Assembly (NCBI GenBank): GCA_028693775.1
Contig: JAQUUS010000021.1
Span: 1 to 12,126, forward strand
Length of the DNA: 12,126 nt
Direction: 5' to 3'
Origin: Alphaproteobacteria bacterium
GTDB lineage: Bacteria > Pseudomonadota > Alphaproteobacteria > UBA9219
Every line of letters begins with the position of its first letter. The stretch's first letter is position 1. The notes under the pieces were generated by a model that saw nothing but the letters and a program-made list of their open reading frames with translations, made no database searches and was not told where the DNA came from. Positions 1 to 6,007 of this stretch are shown here, one piece after another. A program made the translations under genes and the position numbers.

Positions 1-331
1 CGGTAAGATAGCCGCTCTCGGAATCCGTTATGGCGCTTCTGACGATACGCATCGCTTTTTCGGCGGAGGCTGCGTCAGGCCCCGCCGCAAGGGCGAACAA
101 GACGTCGATAGCTTCGTTTCGGACGCCGTAATCGGCAAGCGTGGGGATTCTTTTGGCGAGGATTTCGACAAAATCTTCGCCGGGAGGATCGGCGCGCACG
201 GCTTTTGCCATCGCGAGGAATATCGCTTTACCCTGCTTGATGTCGGCGTTGTCCAAAGCCAGGCTGGCGTCGAGGAGTTCTTTCGGCGTTGAGGCGTTCA
301 ATTCGGAGCTTTCGTTTTCAAGGAAGCTCAT
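1..331 (-). CDS. Partial helical-repeat protein (N-terminal 110 residues), unknown function
   Basis: The reading frame is open from an ATG at 331 to the left edge, giving 110 residues with no stop; the C-terminus lies outside the window. The start is one base after the TGA of the upstream gene (TGATATG), so translation is probably coupled to it. The visible protein begins MSFLENESSELN and is acidic at first, then becomes a run of amphipathic helices rich in Ala, Leu, Ile and Lys, with no signal peptide or membrane segment. Stretches such as AKAVRADPPGEDFVEILAKR and NEAIDVLFALAAGP resemble the helical repeats of the J-domain protein at 4762-6006 (for example AAPEKIEPKDFTKIL and KEILFAVASKG). 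I infer a HEAT- or TPR-like alpha-solenoid. I do not recognise a named family and assign no function. Confidence 0.75.
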   Translation of the reverse strand, partial: MSFLENESSELNASTPKELLDASLALDNADIKQGKAIFLAMAKAVRADPPGEDFVEILAKRIPTLADYGVRNEAIDVLFALAAGPDAASAEKAMRIVRSAITDSESGYLT

Positions 332-332
332 A

Positions 333-1244
333 TCAACTCGGCCCTGCCCGTTCGGATCCGAAGGACTGCTTTTGGGAAGAGACGGCTCTGCCGGAACGGA
401 AGGAATAATCGTAGATGTCGATATTCTCCTCGTGCGCCCACTGCATAAACGTCTTTACGCCGTCGTCGATTACGAGGCCGTCGACGGCGTTCGGATCGAC
501 CCGCTCGCGCATCGCTATCTGGCGAGCGACATTCATGTTGTCGCTTGTCCGGCGCACGTCGACAATGCCGTCGTCGCAATGAATGCGAAAAACGCCGTAA
601 TAGGGACTTCCTTCCCCGTGCTCTCTGGGCGCAGGGTCGGGCTCGGGATTGCCGAATATCTTCTGGAAAGCTTCTTCGCTGATGGGGCGCGTGTGATAAT
701 TGTAGATCGATATATTTTTTTCGCCCGCCCATTTTCTGAACTTGTTTACGAAATCGTCGATCACGAGGCCGTCGACCTCGCCGGGCTCGACATGTTCGCG
801 CAAAGCAATTTGCTCGGCGACATTCATGTTTCCTCTCGTCGGCCGCACCTCTACGAAGCCGTCGTGGCAATAAAGACGGAAACTGCCGGAAGAAGAACTG
901 CCCACACGGCGCTCTCGCGTCTCTGACTGCGGCCCGCTATTGTTTTTCGGTCCGGAGAGTCTGGTTATGTGGATTTTCCGCTGCTGCGCCCAGTTCCGGA
1001 ACTGCCCGATCGTATCGGCGATCACGAGGCCGTTGACAGCGCCCGGTTCGACATGTTCGCGTTCCGCGATCCGTTCGTCGGTGTAGGGCATGTCGGGCGT
1101 GCGGCGCACTTCGACCCAGCCGTCGGCGCAGTGCAGGCGCGATGTGCTCGGCGCTTCGGCTTTGCTTCCGTGCCGTCTCGGCACCGAGGTTTCTTTTTTT
1201 ATCTTCCCCAGAAGCTCTTCTATTTTTCGGTCGTATTCGGACAT
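333..1244 (-). CDS. Protein with three tandem copies of an unrecognised ~62-residue domain
   Basis: This 303-residue protein has a short charged, probably helical N-terminus (MSEYDRKIEELLGKIKKE), then three clear copies of one domain at residues about 36-95, 122-186 and 219-283. Hydrophilic linkers rich in Ser, Pro, Glu and Arg join them. Each copy opens with R(L/I)xCxDGxVxVRxT, continues with a helix-like segment (Ix.REHVEPxxVxGLVIxD) and closes with a (F/R)xxWAxxxxIxIxxY segment. The last two copies are closest to each other. There is no signal peptide or membrane helix, so a cytoplasmic location is likely. I chose the ATG at 1244; an in-frame GTG at 1262 adds MTKKKS and cannot be excluded. 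The ribosome site is weak (purine-rich GAAGAAAAAAAG). The gene is coupled to the partial gene downstream. I do not recognise the domain. One conserved Cys and one conserved Trp per copy are the best handles. Confidence 0.85.
   Translation of the reverse strand: MSEYDRKIEELLGKIKKETSVPRRHGSKAEAPSTSRLHCADGWVEVRRTPDMPYTDERIAEREHVEPGAVNGLVIADTIGQFRNWAQQRKIHITRLSGPKNNSGPQSETRERRVGSSSSGSFRLYCHDGFVEVRPTRGNMNVAEQIALREHVEPGEVDGLVIDDFVNKFRKWAGEKNISIYNYHTRPISEEAFQKIFGNPEPDPAPREHGEGSPYYGVFRIHCDDGIVDVRRTSDNMNVARQIAMRERVDPNAVDGLVIDDGVKTFMQWAHEENIDIYDYSFRSGRAVSSQKQSFGSERAGPS
396..590 (-). repeat. Domain repeat copy 3 of the triple-repeat protein
   Basis: This copy covers residues about 219-283. It opens FRIHCDDGIVDVRRT, contains the VDGLVIDD segment identical in spacing to copy 2, and ends IDIYDYSFR. 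It starts about 97 residues after copy 2, which starts about 87 after copy 1, so only the linkers vary in length. Confidence 0.9.
687..881 (-). repeat. Domain repeat copy 2 of the triple-repeat protein
   Basis: This copy covers residues about 122-186 and opens FRLYCHDGFVEVR. It shares GNMNVAEQIALREHVEP with copy 3 (DNMNVARQIAMRERVDP) and ends in ISIYNYHTR. Plus-strand blocks CGATCACGAGGCCGTCGAC and GACATTCATGTT recur in the other copies, so similarity is visible in DNA as well as protein. Confidence 0.9.
960..1139 (-). repeat. Domain repeat copy 1 of the triple-repeat protein
   Basis: This first copy covers residues about 36-95 and is the most diverged. It keeps the core RLHCADGWVEVRRT, the EREHVEPGAVNGLVIAD segment and the FRNWA box, but has DMPYTDER where copies 2 and 3 read NMNVA. 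The related GAGGCCGT and TCGACATGTTCGCG blocks are still visible in the plus-strand DNA. Confidence 0.85.
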
Positions 1245-1340
1245 GCTTTTTTTCTTCGTCACAGGGATTCAAAACGGCTGATTCTTCGAATCGGCCGCCC
1301 GCTTCGTTTACGTCTTCTTATATCCCCGAATGACGCAACT

Positions 1341-1368
1341 ATTTCATTCAACCTATGGTTAATGTCAA
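1341..1368 (-). promoter_or_regulatory. Candidate sigma70-type promoter for the triple-repeat gene
   Basis: On the minus strand a perfect TTGACA (1368-1363) is followed after 16 bases by TGAAAT (1346-1341), a four-of-six match to TATAAT. This would start transcription near 1335 and give a leader of about 90 bases before the ATG at 1244. The CtrA-like half-site TTAACCAT lies directly behind the -35 box, a position where a bound regulator would affect polymerase. The -10 box is mediocre, so this is tentative. Confidence 0.35.
1355..1362 (-). promoter_or_regulatory. CtrA-like half-site TTAACCAT
   Basis: The minus strand reads TTAACCAT, identical to the half-site form described for the cell-cycle regulator CtrA of Alphaproteobacteria. 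No second TTAA lies at the standard 7-base spacing. It sits inside the candidate promoter of the triple-repeat gene. The 11-mer TTAACCATAGG recurs after pflA at 4615. Assignment to CtrA is inference. Confidence 0.35.
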
Positions 1369-1598
1369 AAAGGCCGGGCTTTCCGGACGTTTATTGCCGA
1401 AAAACCCCTGCGCAGACACTCTTGTTTTTTCAGGCCGGAGTCCCGGGCTCCGACAGGGCGTTCGTTTTCGTGCATCGCGAAACTATTTTCATCAAGAGCC
1501 TCGCACGCAACCTCCTGATTTTCCGGAATTTTTTGACGTCTTTTTCGGAACGATTTTCCTTGCAAAAAAAGCTCGTTTTAGACCATAGGTAGGGAAGA

Positions 1599-3857
1599 AT
1601 GGATGGTGTTATGACCCACGATACCGGCAGATCTGAATGGCGGAATTTTAGAGGCGAAAACTGGAAAAATCGCGTTGATGTTCGCGACTTCATTCAAAAA
1701 AATGATTCTCCTTACGACGGCACCGCAGCCTTCCTCGCCGGGCCAACTCAACGAACCAAGTCTCTTTGGGACAAACTCTCCCTTCTTTTGACCGAGGAAC
1801 GCAAAAAAGGCGTTCTGGATATTTCCACGGTCAAGCCCTCCTCGATCGTCGCGCACGACGCGGGATATATCGATCAGGACAACGAAATCATTGTCGGCCT
1901 TCAGACCGACGCGCCCTTGAAACGCGCGATCATGCCGAACGGCGGCTTGCGCATGGTCAAGGCCGGACTGGACGCCTATGGCTATGCCATGGATCCGAAG
2001 GTCGACGAGATTTGGACCAAGTACAGAAAGTCCCATAATCAGGGCGTTTTTGACGTTTACAGTCCCGATATTCTCGCCGCGCGCAAGGCGGGCATCATTA
2101 CAGGGCTTCCGGACGCCTACGGACGCGGACGCATTATCGGCGACTATCGCCGCGTCGCCCTTTATGGCACCGATTTTTTGCGCGAGTATAAAAAGCGCGA
2201 ATTCCAGGAACTCGACGACGCCGTTTTCGACGAGAAAACCATGCGCCTTCGCGAGGATTTGTCGGAGCAATACCGCGCTCTGGACGAACTCAGGCAGATG
2301 GCCGCGAAGTACGGCTTCGATATTTCCAAACCCGCCGCGTCGGCAAAAGAGGCCATTCAGTGGACGTATTTCGGCTATCTGGCCGCCGTCAAGGAACAGA
2401 ACGGCGCGGCTATGTCTTTGGGCCGCATTTCCACCTTCCTCGATATTTACGTCGAACGCGATTTGCACGACGGAACGCTGACCGAAACGCAGGTTCAGGA
2501 GATGATCGACGATCTGGTCATCAAGCTGCGCATCGTGCGGTTCCTTCGCACGCCGGATTACGATGCGCTCTTTTCGGGAGATCCGACATGGGTAACCGAA
2601 TCCATTGGCGGCGTGGGCGAAGACGGACGCTCTTTGGTGACGAAGAGCAGCTTCCGCTTTTTGCATACCCTTTACAATCTGGGGCCCGCGCCGGAACCCA
2701 ATTTGACTGTGCTGTGGAGCACGAAGCTGCCGCGCGCGTTCAAGGATTTTGCGGCCAAGGTTTCGATCGATACAAGCTCGATCCAGTATGAAAACGACGA
2801 TCTGATGCGCCCGCTTTGGGGGGACGATTACGGCATTGCGTGCTGCGTCTCGGCCATGCGTATCGGCAAGCAGATGCAGTTTTTCGGCGCGCGCGCCAAT
2901 CTCGCCAAGGCGCTTCTGTACGCCATCAACGGCGGCGTGGACGAAAAATCGGGCGCGAAGGTCGCGAAAGGATTTGAGCCGATTGTCTCGGACGTTCTGG
3001 ATTATGACGAGGTTTGCGAGAAGCTCGACAAGATGATGGACTGGCTCGCCAAGACCTATGTCAAGGCGCTGAACGCCATTCATTACATGCACGACAAGTA
3101 TGCCTACGAACGCATCGAGATGGCACTGCACGATCGCGATATTCTGCGCACCATGGCTTGCGGCATCGCGGGGCTTTCGGTTGCGGCAGATTCGCTCTCT
3201 GCGATCAAGCACGCAAAGGTCAGCGTTATTCGCAACGATCAGGGGCTTGCGGTCGATTACAAGATTGAGGGATCCTATCCCGCTTATGGCAACAACGACG
3301 ATAGCGCGGACAGCATTACCGTTGCGCTGGCTTCGAAGTTTATGGAGAAGATCAAGGCTCAGCCTTATTTTTACCGCGAGTCCATGCCGACGCAGTCGAT
3401 TTTGACCATCACGTCGAATGTCGTTTATGGCAAGAAGACCGGCAATACGCCCGACGGACGCCGCGCGGGAACGCCGTTTGCGCCCGGCGCGAACCCCATG
3501 TATGGACGCGACGCCAAGGGCTTTATTGCGGCGGGAGCTTCGGTCGCGAAGATCCCCTACTCGTGCTCGCTCGACGGTATTAGCTGGACGGCTTCGGCAA
3601 CGCCGGATTCGCTGGGGCATAGCGCCGAAGAACGCAGGGCTAATCTCGTCAACTGTCTCGACGGATTTTCTACGGCAAACGGATTTCATGTTAATGTCAA
3701 CGTGCTGAACCGCGAGACGCTTGTTGACGCCATGGAGCATCCGGAACTTTATCCGCAGCTCACGATCCGCGTGTCGGGATATGCCGTCAATTTCGTGAAG
3801 TTGACGCGCGAACAGCAGATGGACGTGATTAGCCGGACTTTCTATTCCCGCATGTAG
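1599..3857 (+). CDS. pflB: Pyruvate formate-lyase (formate C-acetyltransferase)
   Basis: This glycyl-radical enzyme converts pyruvate and CoA to acetyl-CoA and formate in the cytoplasm without oxygen, the key step of mixed-acid fermentation. The 752-residue protein matches the classical E. coli-type enzyme (about 760) along its length, including VDVRDFIQKN near the N-terminus, HNQGVFDVYSPDIL, RIIGDYRRVALYG and QYENDDLMRP. The catalytic Cys pair is intact in GIACCVSAMRIGKQ (residues 415-416). The glycyl-radical loop is intact as RVSGYAV (Gly727) near the C-terminus, so the enzyme should be active. The start at 1599 follows AGGGAAG closely; an in-frame ATG at 1611 (MTHDTGRSEW) is an alternative. 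Its activase gene follows after 14 bases. Anaerobic control is expected, but no clear FNR box is visible upstream. Confidence 0.98.
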   Translation: MDGVMTHDTGRSEWRNFRGENWKNRVDVRDFIQKNDSPYDGTAAFLAGPTQRTKSLWDKLSLLLTEERKKGVLDISTVKPSSIVAHDAGYIDQDNEIIVGLQTDAPLKRAIMPNGGLRMVKAGLDAYGYAMDPKVDEIWTKYRKSHNQGVFDVYSPDILAARKAGIITGLPDAYGRGRIIGDYRRVALYGTDFLREYKKREFQELDDAVFDEKTMRLREDLSEQYRALDELRQMAAKYGFDISKPAASAKEAIQWTYFGYLAAVKEQNGAAMSLGRISTFLDIYVERDLHDGTLTETQVQEMIDDLVIKLRIVRFLRTPDYDALFSGDPTWVTESIGGVGEDGRSLVTKSSFRFLHTLYNLGPAPEPNLTVLWSTKLPRAFKDFAAKVSIDTSSIQYENDDLMRPLWGDDYGIACCVSAMRIGKQMQFFGARANLAKALLYAINGGVDEKSGAKVAKGFEPIVSDVLDYDEVCEKLDKMMDWLAKTYVKALNAIHYMHDKYAYERIEMALHDRDILRTMACGIAGLSVAADSLSAIKHAKVSVIRNDQGLAVDYKIEGSYPAYGNNDDSADSITVALASKFMEKIKAQPYFYRESMPTQSILTITSNVVYGKKTGNTPDGRRAGTPFAPGANPMYGRDAKGFIAAGASVAKIPYSCSLDGISWTASATPDSLGHSAEERRANLVNCLDGFSTANGFHVNVNVLNRETLVDAMEHPELYPQLTIRVSGYAVNFVKLTREQQMDVISRTFYSRM

Positions 3858-3871
3858 GCGGCTCGAAAACC

Positions 3872-4618
3872 ATGGACGACGGAAAAGACCTTGTCGGCTA
3901 TCTTCACTCGGTGGAAACCGGGGCGGCGGTCGATGGGCCGGGCATGCGTTTCGTTTATTTTATGAGCGGCTGTCCGTTTCGATGCCAGTATTGCCATAAT
4001 CCGGATACATGGAAAGCCGGGAGCGGACGCAAGGTCACGCTTCGCGAGGCTTTGGACGAAATCCTTCCTTACTGCAAGTTCCTGAAAACGGCAGGCGGCG
4101 TGACGATCTCGGGCGGCGAGCCTTTGGTTCAGGCAACGTTTGTGGGCGAGCTTTTCAGACGCCTGAAACGCACGTTCAGACTTCATACCGCGCTCGATAC
4201 GCAGGGGTTTTTGCATGAGAGCGTTCCGGACGAATGGTTCGAGCCGGTCGATCTTGTGCTTTTGGATATCAAGCATTCGGACCCGGACAAGCATCTCGCT
4301 CTCACGGGCAAGCCTTTGCAGCCGACGCTCGATTTTGCGAAAAGGCTCGCGCGGCTGAAGAAGAAAATGTGGATTCGCTACGTTCTTGTGCCGGGCCTGA
4401 CGGACGACGACGGCGATATTTCTCGGCTGGCGGATTTTGTCGCAGGGCTTGGCGACAGCGTCGAACGCGTCGAGGTTTTGCCGTTTCATCAGCTGGGGGC
4501 GTTCAAGTGGAAAGAGCTCGGGCTTGGGTACACGCTTGAAAATACCCCTGCCCCGACGATTGAACAGGCCGAGCGGGCGCGCACACTCTTCAGGGACAAG
4601 GGACTGACGGTCTTTTAA
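3872..4618 (+). CDS. pflA: Pyruvate formate-lyase activating enzyme (radical SAM)
   Basis: PflA uses S-adenosylmethionine and a [4Fe-4S] cluster to abstract hydrogen from the active-site glycine of PflB, creating the radical needed for catalysis. The 248-residue protein has the cluster motif CPFRCQYC (Cys34, Cys38, Cys41), preceded by the typical VDGPGMRFVYFMSGC, then the SAM-binding TISGGEPL, LDTQGF, LLDIKHSDP and YVLVPGLTDD segments, and LPFHQLGAFKW near the end. Length is normal for PflA (E. coli about 246). It lies 14 bases after pflB on the same strand, so the two are almost certainly co-transcribed. The ribosome site is weak, which would keep the activase well below the lyase. The TAA stop overlaps a CtrA-like TTAACCAT motif. 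Confidence 0.97.
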   Translation: MDDGKDLVGYLHSVETGAAVDGPGMRFVYFMSGCPFRCQYCHNPDTWKAGSGRKVTLREALDEILPYCKFLKTAGGVTISGGEPLVQATFVGELFRRLKRTFRLHTALDTQGFLHESVPDEWFEPVDLVLLDIKHSDPDKHLALTGKPLQPTLDFAKRLARLKKKMWIRYVLVPGLTDDDGDISRLADFVAGLGDSVERVEVLPFHQLGAFKWKELGLGYTLENTPAPTIEQAERARTLFRDKGLTVF

Positions 4619-4622
4619 CCAT
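4615..4622 (+). promoter_or_regulatory. CtrA-like half-site TTAACCAT overlapping the pflA stop
   Basis: TTAACCAT shares the TAA stop codon of pflA and lies about 145 bases before the J-domain gene. There is no partner TTAA upstream at the normal spacing, so it is a half-site only. It shares the 11-mer TTAACCATAGG with the minus strand at 1355. Placement in the leader of the next gene is suggestive, not proof. Confidence 0.3.
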
Positions 4623-4712
4623 AGGATGGCTCAAAAAATCTAAAACATGCTGTTTTTGCAGGGATTTTGGTTTTTCGAAAGTATTCTTCCCCGCCCGGAA
4701 ACGCTCACAAAG

Positions 4713-4721
4713 TGATAGAAT
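4713..4721 (+). promoter_or_regulatory. Candidate extended -10 promoter for the J-domain gene
   Basis: TGATAGAAT has the form TGnTAnAAT of an extended -10 element. No recognisable -35 box precedes it at 17 bases, which extended -10 promoters can tolerate. Transcription would begin near 4728, leaving a short leader before the gene. The rest of 4619-4712 shows only AT-rich sequence with a small AAAACA/TGTTTT inverted repeat. Confidence 0.4.
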
Positions 4722-4761
4722 ACGCACCGGATTTCAGAGAACGCCTTTGGATTTTTTCATT

Positions 4762-6006
4762 ATGGATAACGAAGATCTTTATCAGGTTCTTGGAGTCGCG
4801 CGCGACGCTTCGTATGCCGACATTCGAAAAGTATACAGGACGCTTTCTCTCCAAAACCATCCGGACCGCAATAAAAACCCCGAGGCGACGGAACGGCAAA
4901 AAAAGATCAACGACGCATGGGCAGTGCTGGGCGACGCGGACAGACGCAGGGATTATGACGCGCAGCTGCTTCGGGAAAAAAACGCGGTCACTTCGCAAAG
5001 AGACGCTTGGGAAGACCTTTTTTCGCGCAAACCCAAACCTGCGGCACAATCGCCTTTCTGGCAAACTTGCCGGGATGAGCCTGCCGAGAAACAAGACCCG
5101 TCTTCCGACAATTCCTTCAGGGACTTCTTTATGGATCTTGACGGAATCTCATCGAATCCGAACGTTCGCGCTGAGCGTTGCAAAACCGCGCAGCGGATTA
5201 TGGCCGAAAAACCGGAATTCGTTCGCAGCGCCGTGAAGGAAATCCTGTTTGCGGTCGCCTCCAAGGGACATGAACCCGCCGTTGGAGCGCTTGTCGGCAC
5301 ACTGCTCGACGTTGCCGCCGACGCCATCGAGCCCGAACATTTCCGCGAATTCGTTCGCGGCGTTTCTTCCCGTCCCGCATTTCCGAAAATGTTCGAGGCC
5401 AAGTTCTCGCTGGCTTGCGATATTGCCCGGCGCAGGCCCGATTTGCCCGGCGAGGCTTCGGAGGAAATTCTCGACGCTTTATCGCGGCACACGGATGTGG
5501 CGGCGGCAAAAGACCTCTTCGGGCTTTTGCTGCAAACGCCGGAAAAAATTTCTCCCGAAGCTTTTCGCAATTTTGTCAGAGACGAAACCGACAGCGAAAA
5601 ACTCGCGTTCGCACGCGATATGGCCGAAAAAAACAACGCGCTCGCAAGCGGCGCGGCCAAGGAAATCGCGGAGCTCTTCCGCTCTTTCTCCGATGCGCCG
5701 GAAATCACGGAACTCGGCTCGATTCTGGCCGAGGCGGCGCCGGAAAAAATCGAGCCCAAGGATTTTACGAAGATACTGGATAGCATTCGGCTTTCGGAAC
5801 CTCCAGAGACGCGGGCGCGTCAATGCGAACTCGCCCAGCATATCCTCTCGAAGCGGCCCGACTTGACAAGAACGGCCTTCGATGCCCTGACCATGACCGC
5901 TTTTCTTCTTCCCGACGATCCTGCCGTTCAAAACCTTTATGCATTCTGCCGCAAGGCGTCTTCGCCCGGCTCCGGGATACGCGCGGACGCGCCGAAACCG
6001 GGATAA
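4762..6006 (+). CDS. J-domain (DnaJ-like) protein with four helical repeats
   Basis: From the ATG at 4762 the protein has 414 residues. Residues about 5-66 form a J domain: DLYQVLGVARDAS, then helix II, the essential HPD (residues 33-35, in LQNHPDRNKNP), then INDAWAVLGDADRRRDYD. Such a domain stimulates ATP hydrolysis by a DnaK-type Hsp70. The Gly/Phe and zinc-finger regions of DnaJ itself are absent, so this is a class C (type III) protein. Residues about 136-399 hold four related helical repeats of about 66-75 residues, probably an alpha-solenoid that binds a client or partner. There is no signal peptide or membrane segment. A TTG at 4747 with AGAGAA ahead of it could be the true start and adds five residues. 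The gene ends one base from the convergent rluD stop. The target is unknown. Confidence 0.88.
   Translation: MDNEDLYQVLGVARDASYADIRKVYRTLSLQNHPDRNKNPEATERQKKINDAWAVLGDADRRRDYDAQLLREKNAVTSQRDAWEDLFSRKPKPAAQSPFWQTCRDEPAEKQDPSSDNSFRDFFMDLDGISSNPNVRAERCKTAQRIMAEKPEFVRSAVKEILFAVASKGHEPAVGALVGTLLDVAADAIEPEHFREFVRGVSSRPAFPKMFEAKFSLACDIARRRPDLPGEASEEILDALSRHTDVAAAKDLFGLLLQTPEKISPEAFRNFVRDETDSEKLAFARDMAEKNNALASGAAKEIAELFRSFSDAPEITELGSILAEAAPEKIEPKDFTKILDSIRLSEPPETRARQCELAQHILSKRPDLTRTAFDALTMTAFLLPDDPAVQNLYAFCRKASSPGSGIRADAPKPG
5167..5958 (+). repeat. Four tandem helical repeats in the J-domain protein
   Basis: Counting from the ATG at 4762, the repeats begin at residues near 136, 209, 276 and 347. 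They align on xAxxI(M)xxxPxLxxxAxxEIxxAL, then a loop with D or P, then LxxLLxxAPEKIxPExFRxFV. Diagnostic pieces are TAQRIMAEKPEF, LACDIARRRPDL, FARDMAEKNNAL and LAQHILSKRPDL. The second half reads AIEPEHFREFV, KISPEAFRNFV and KIEPKDFTKIL in copies 1 to 3; copy 4 stops before it. The alignment was made by eye. Confidence 0.75.
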
Positions 6007-6007
6007 G

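Larger units (their letters stand above)
1245..1598. promoter_or_regulatory. Divergent non-coding region between the triple-repeat gene and pflB
   Basis: About 350 bases separate the two divergent starts, and I see no convincing gene here. It contains a candidate minus-strand promoter and a CtrA-like half-site (listed separately), a small GC stem next to a T-run on the minus strand (1374-1386), and a pflB ribosome site AGGGAAG at 1591-1597. A 9-base inverted repeat, ACCTATGGT at 1351-1359 and ACCATAGGT at 1582-1590, brackets most of it. A pflB promoter must lie here, but I cannot pick one: TTGACG at 1533-1538 resembles a -35 box but has no good -10 at normal spacing. An ATCAA at 1491-1495 gives at most a half-match to an FNR box. 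Confidence 0.6.

Noticed and set aside
141..926. Plus-strand frame of 261 codons at the left side
   Set aside because: It is antisense to the two coupled minus-strand genes; its apparent internal repeats are just the antisense image of the real triple repeat.
1482..1495. FNR-like box upstream of pflB
   Set aside because: Only the ATCAA half fits; the other half (ACTAT) matches TTGAT at two of five positions, so it is not supported.
1533..1561. TTGACG as a -35 box for pflB
   Set aside because: No acceptable -10 lies 16-18 bases downstream; a sigma54 arrangement was also tested by eye and the GG-to-GC spacing is wrong.
1351..1590. 9-base inverted repeat (ACCTATGGT / ACCATAGGT) as ends of a mobile element
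   Set aside because: The interior holds no transposase or other gene, no target duplication is seen, and one copy sits in the pflB ribosome-site region; chance is likely.
1578..3740. Open frame of 720 codons on the minus strand across pflB
   Set aside because: It is antisense to an unmistakable PflB, its product looks like low-complexity shadow coding (Arg, Ala, Val-rich), and it matches no family.
4642..4656. AAAACA-TGC-TGTTTT inverted repeat after pflA as a terminator
   Set aside because: The stem is AT-only and short with a three-base loop, too weak for an intrinsic terminator.
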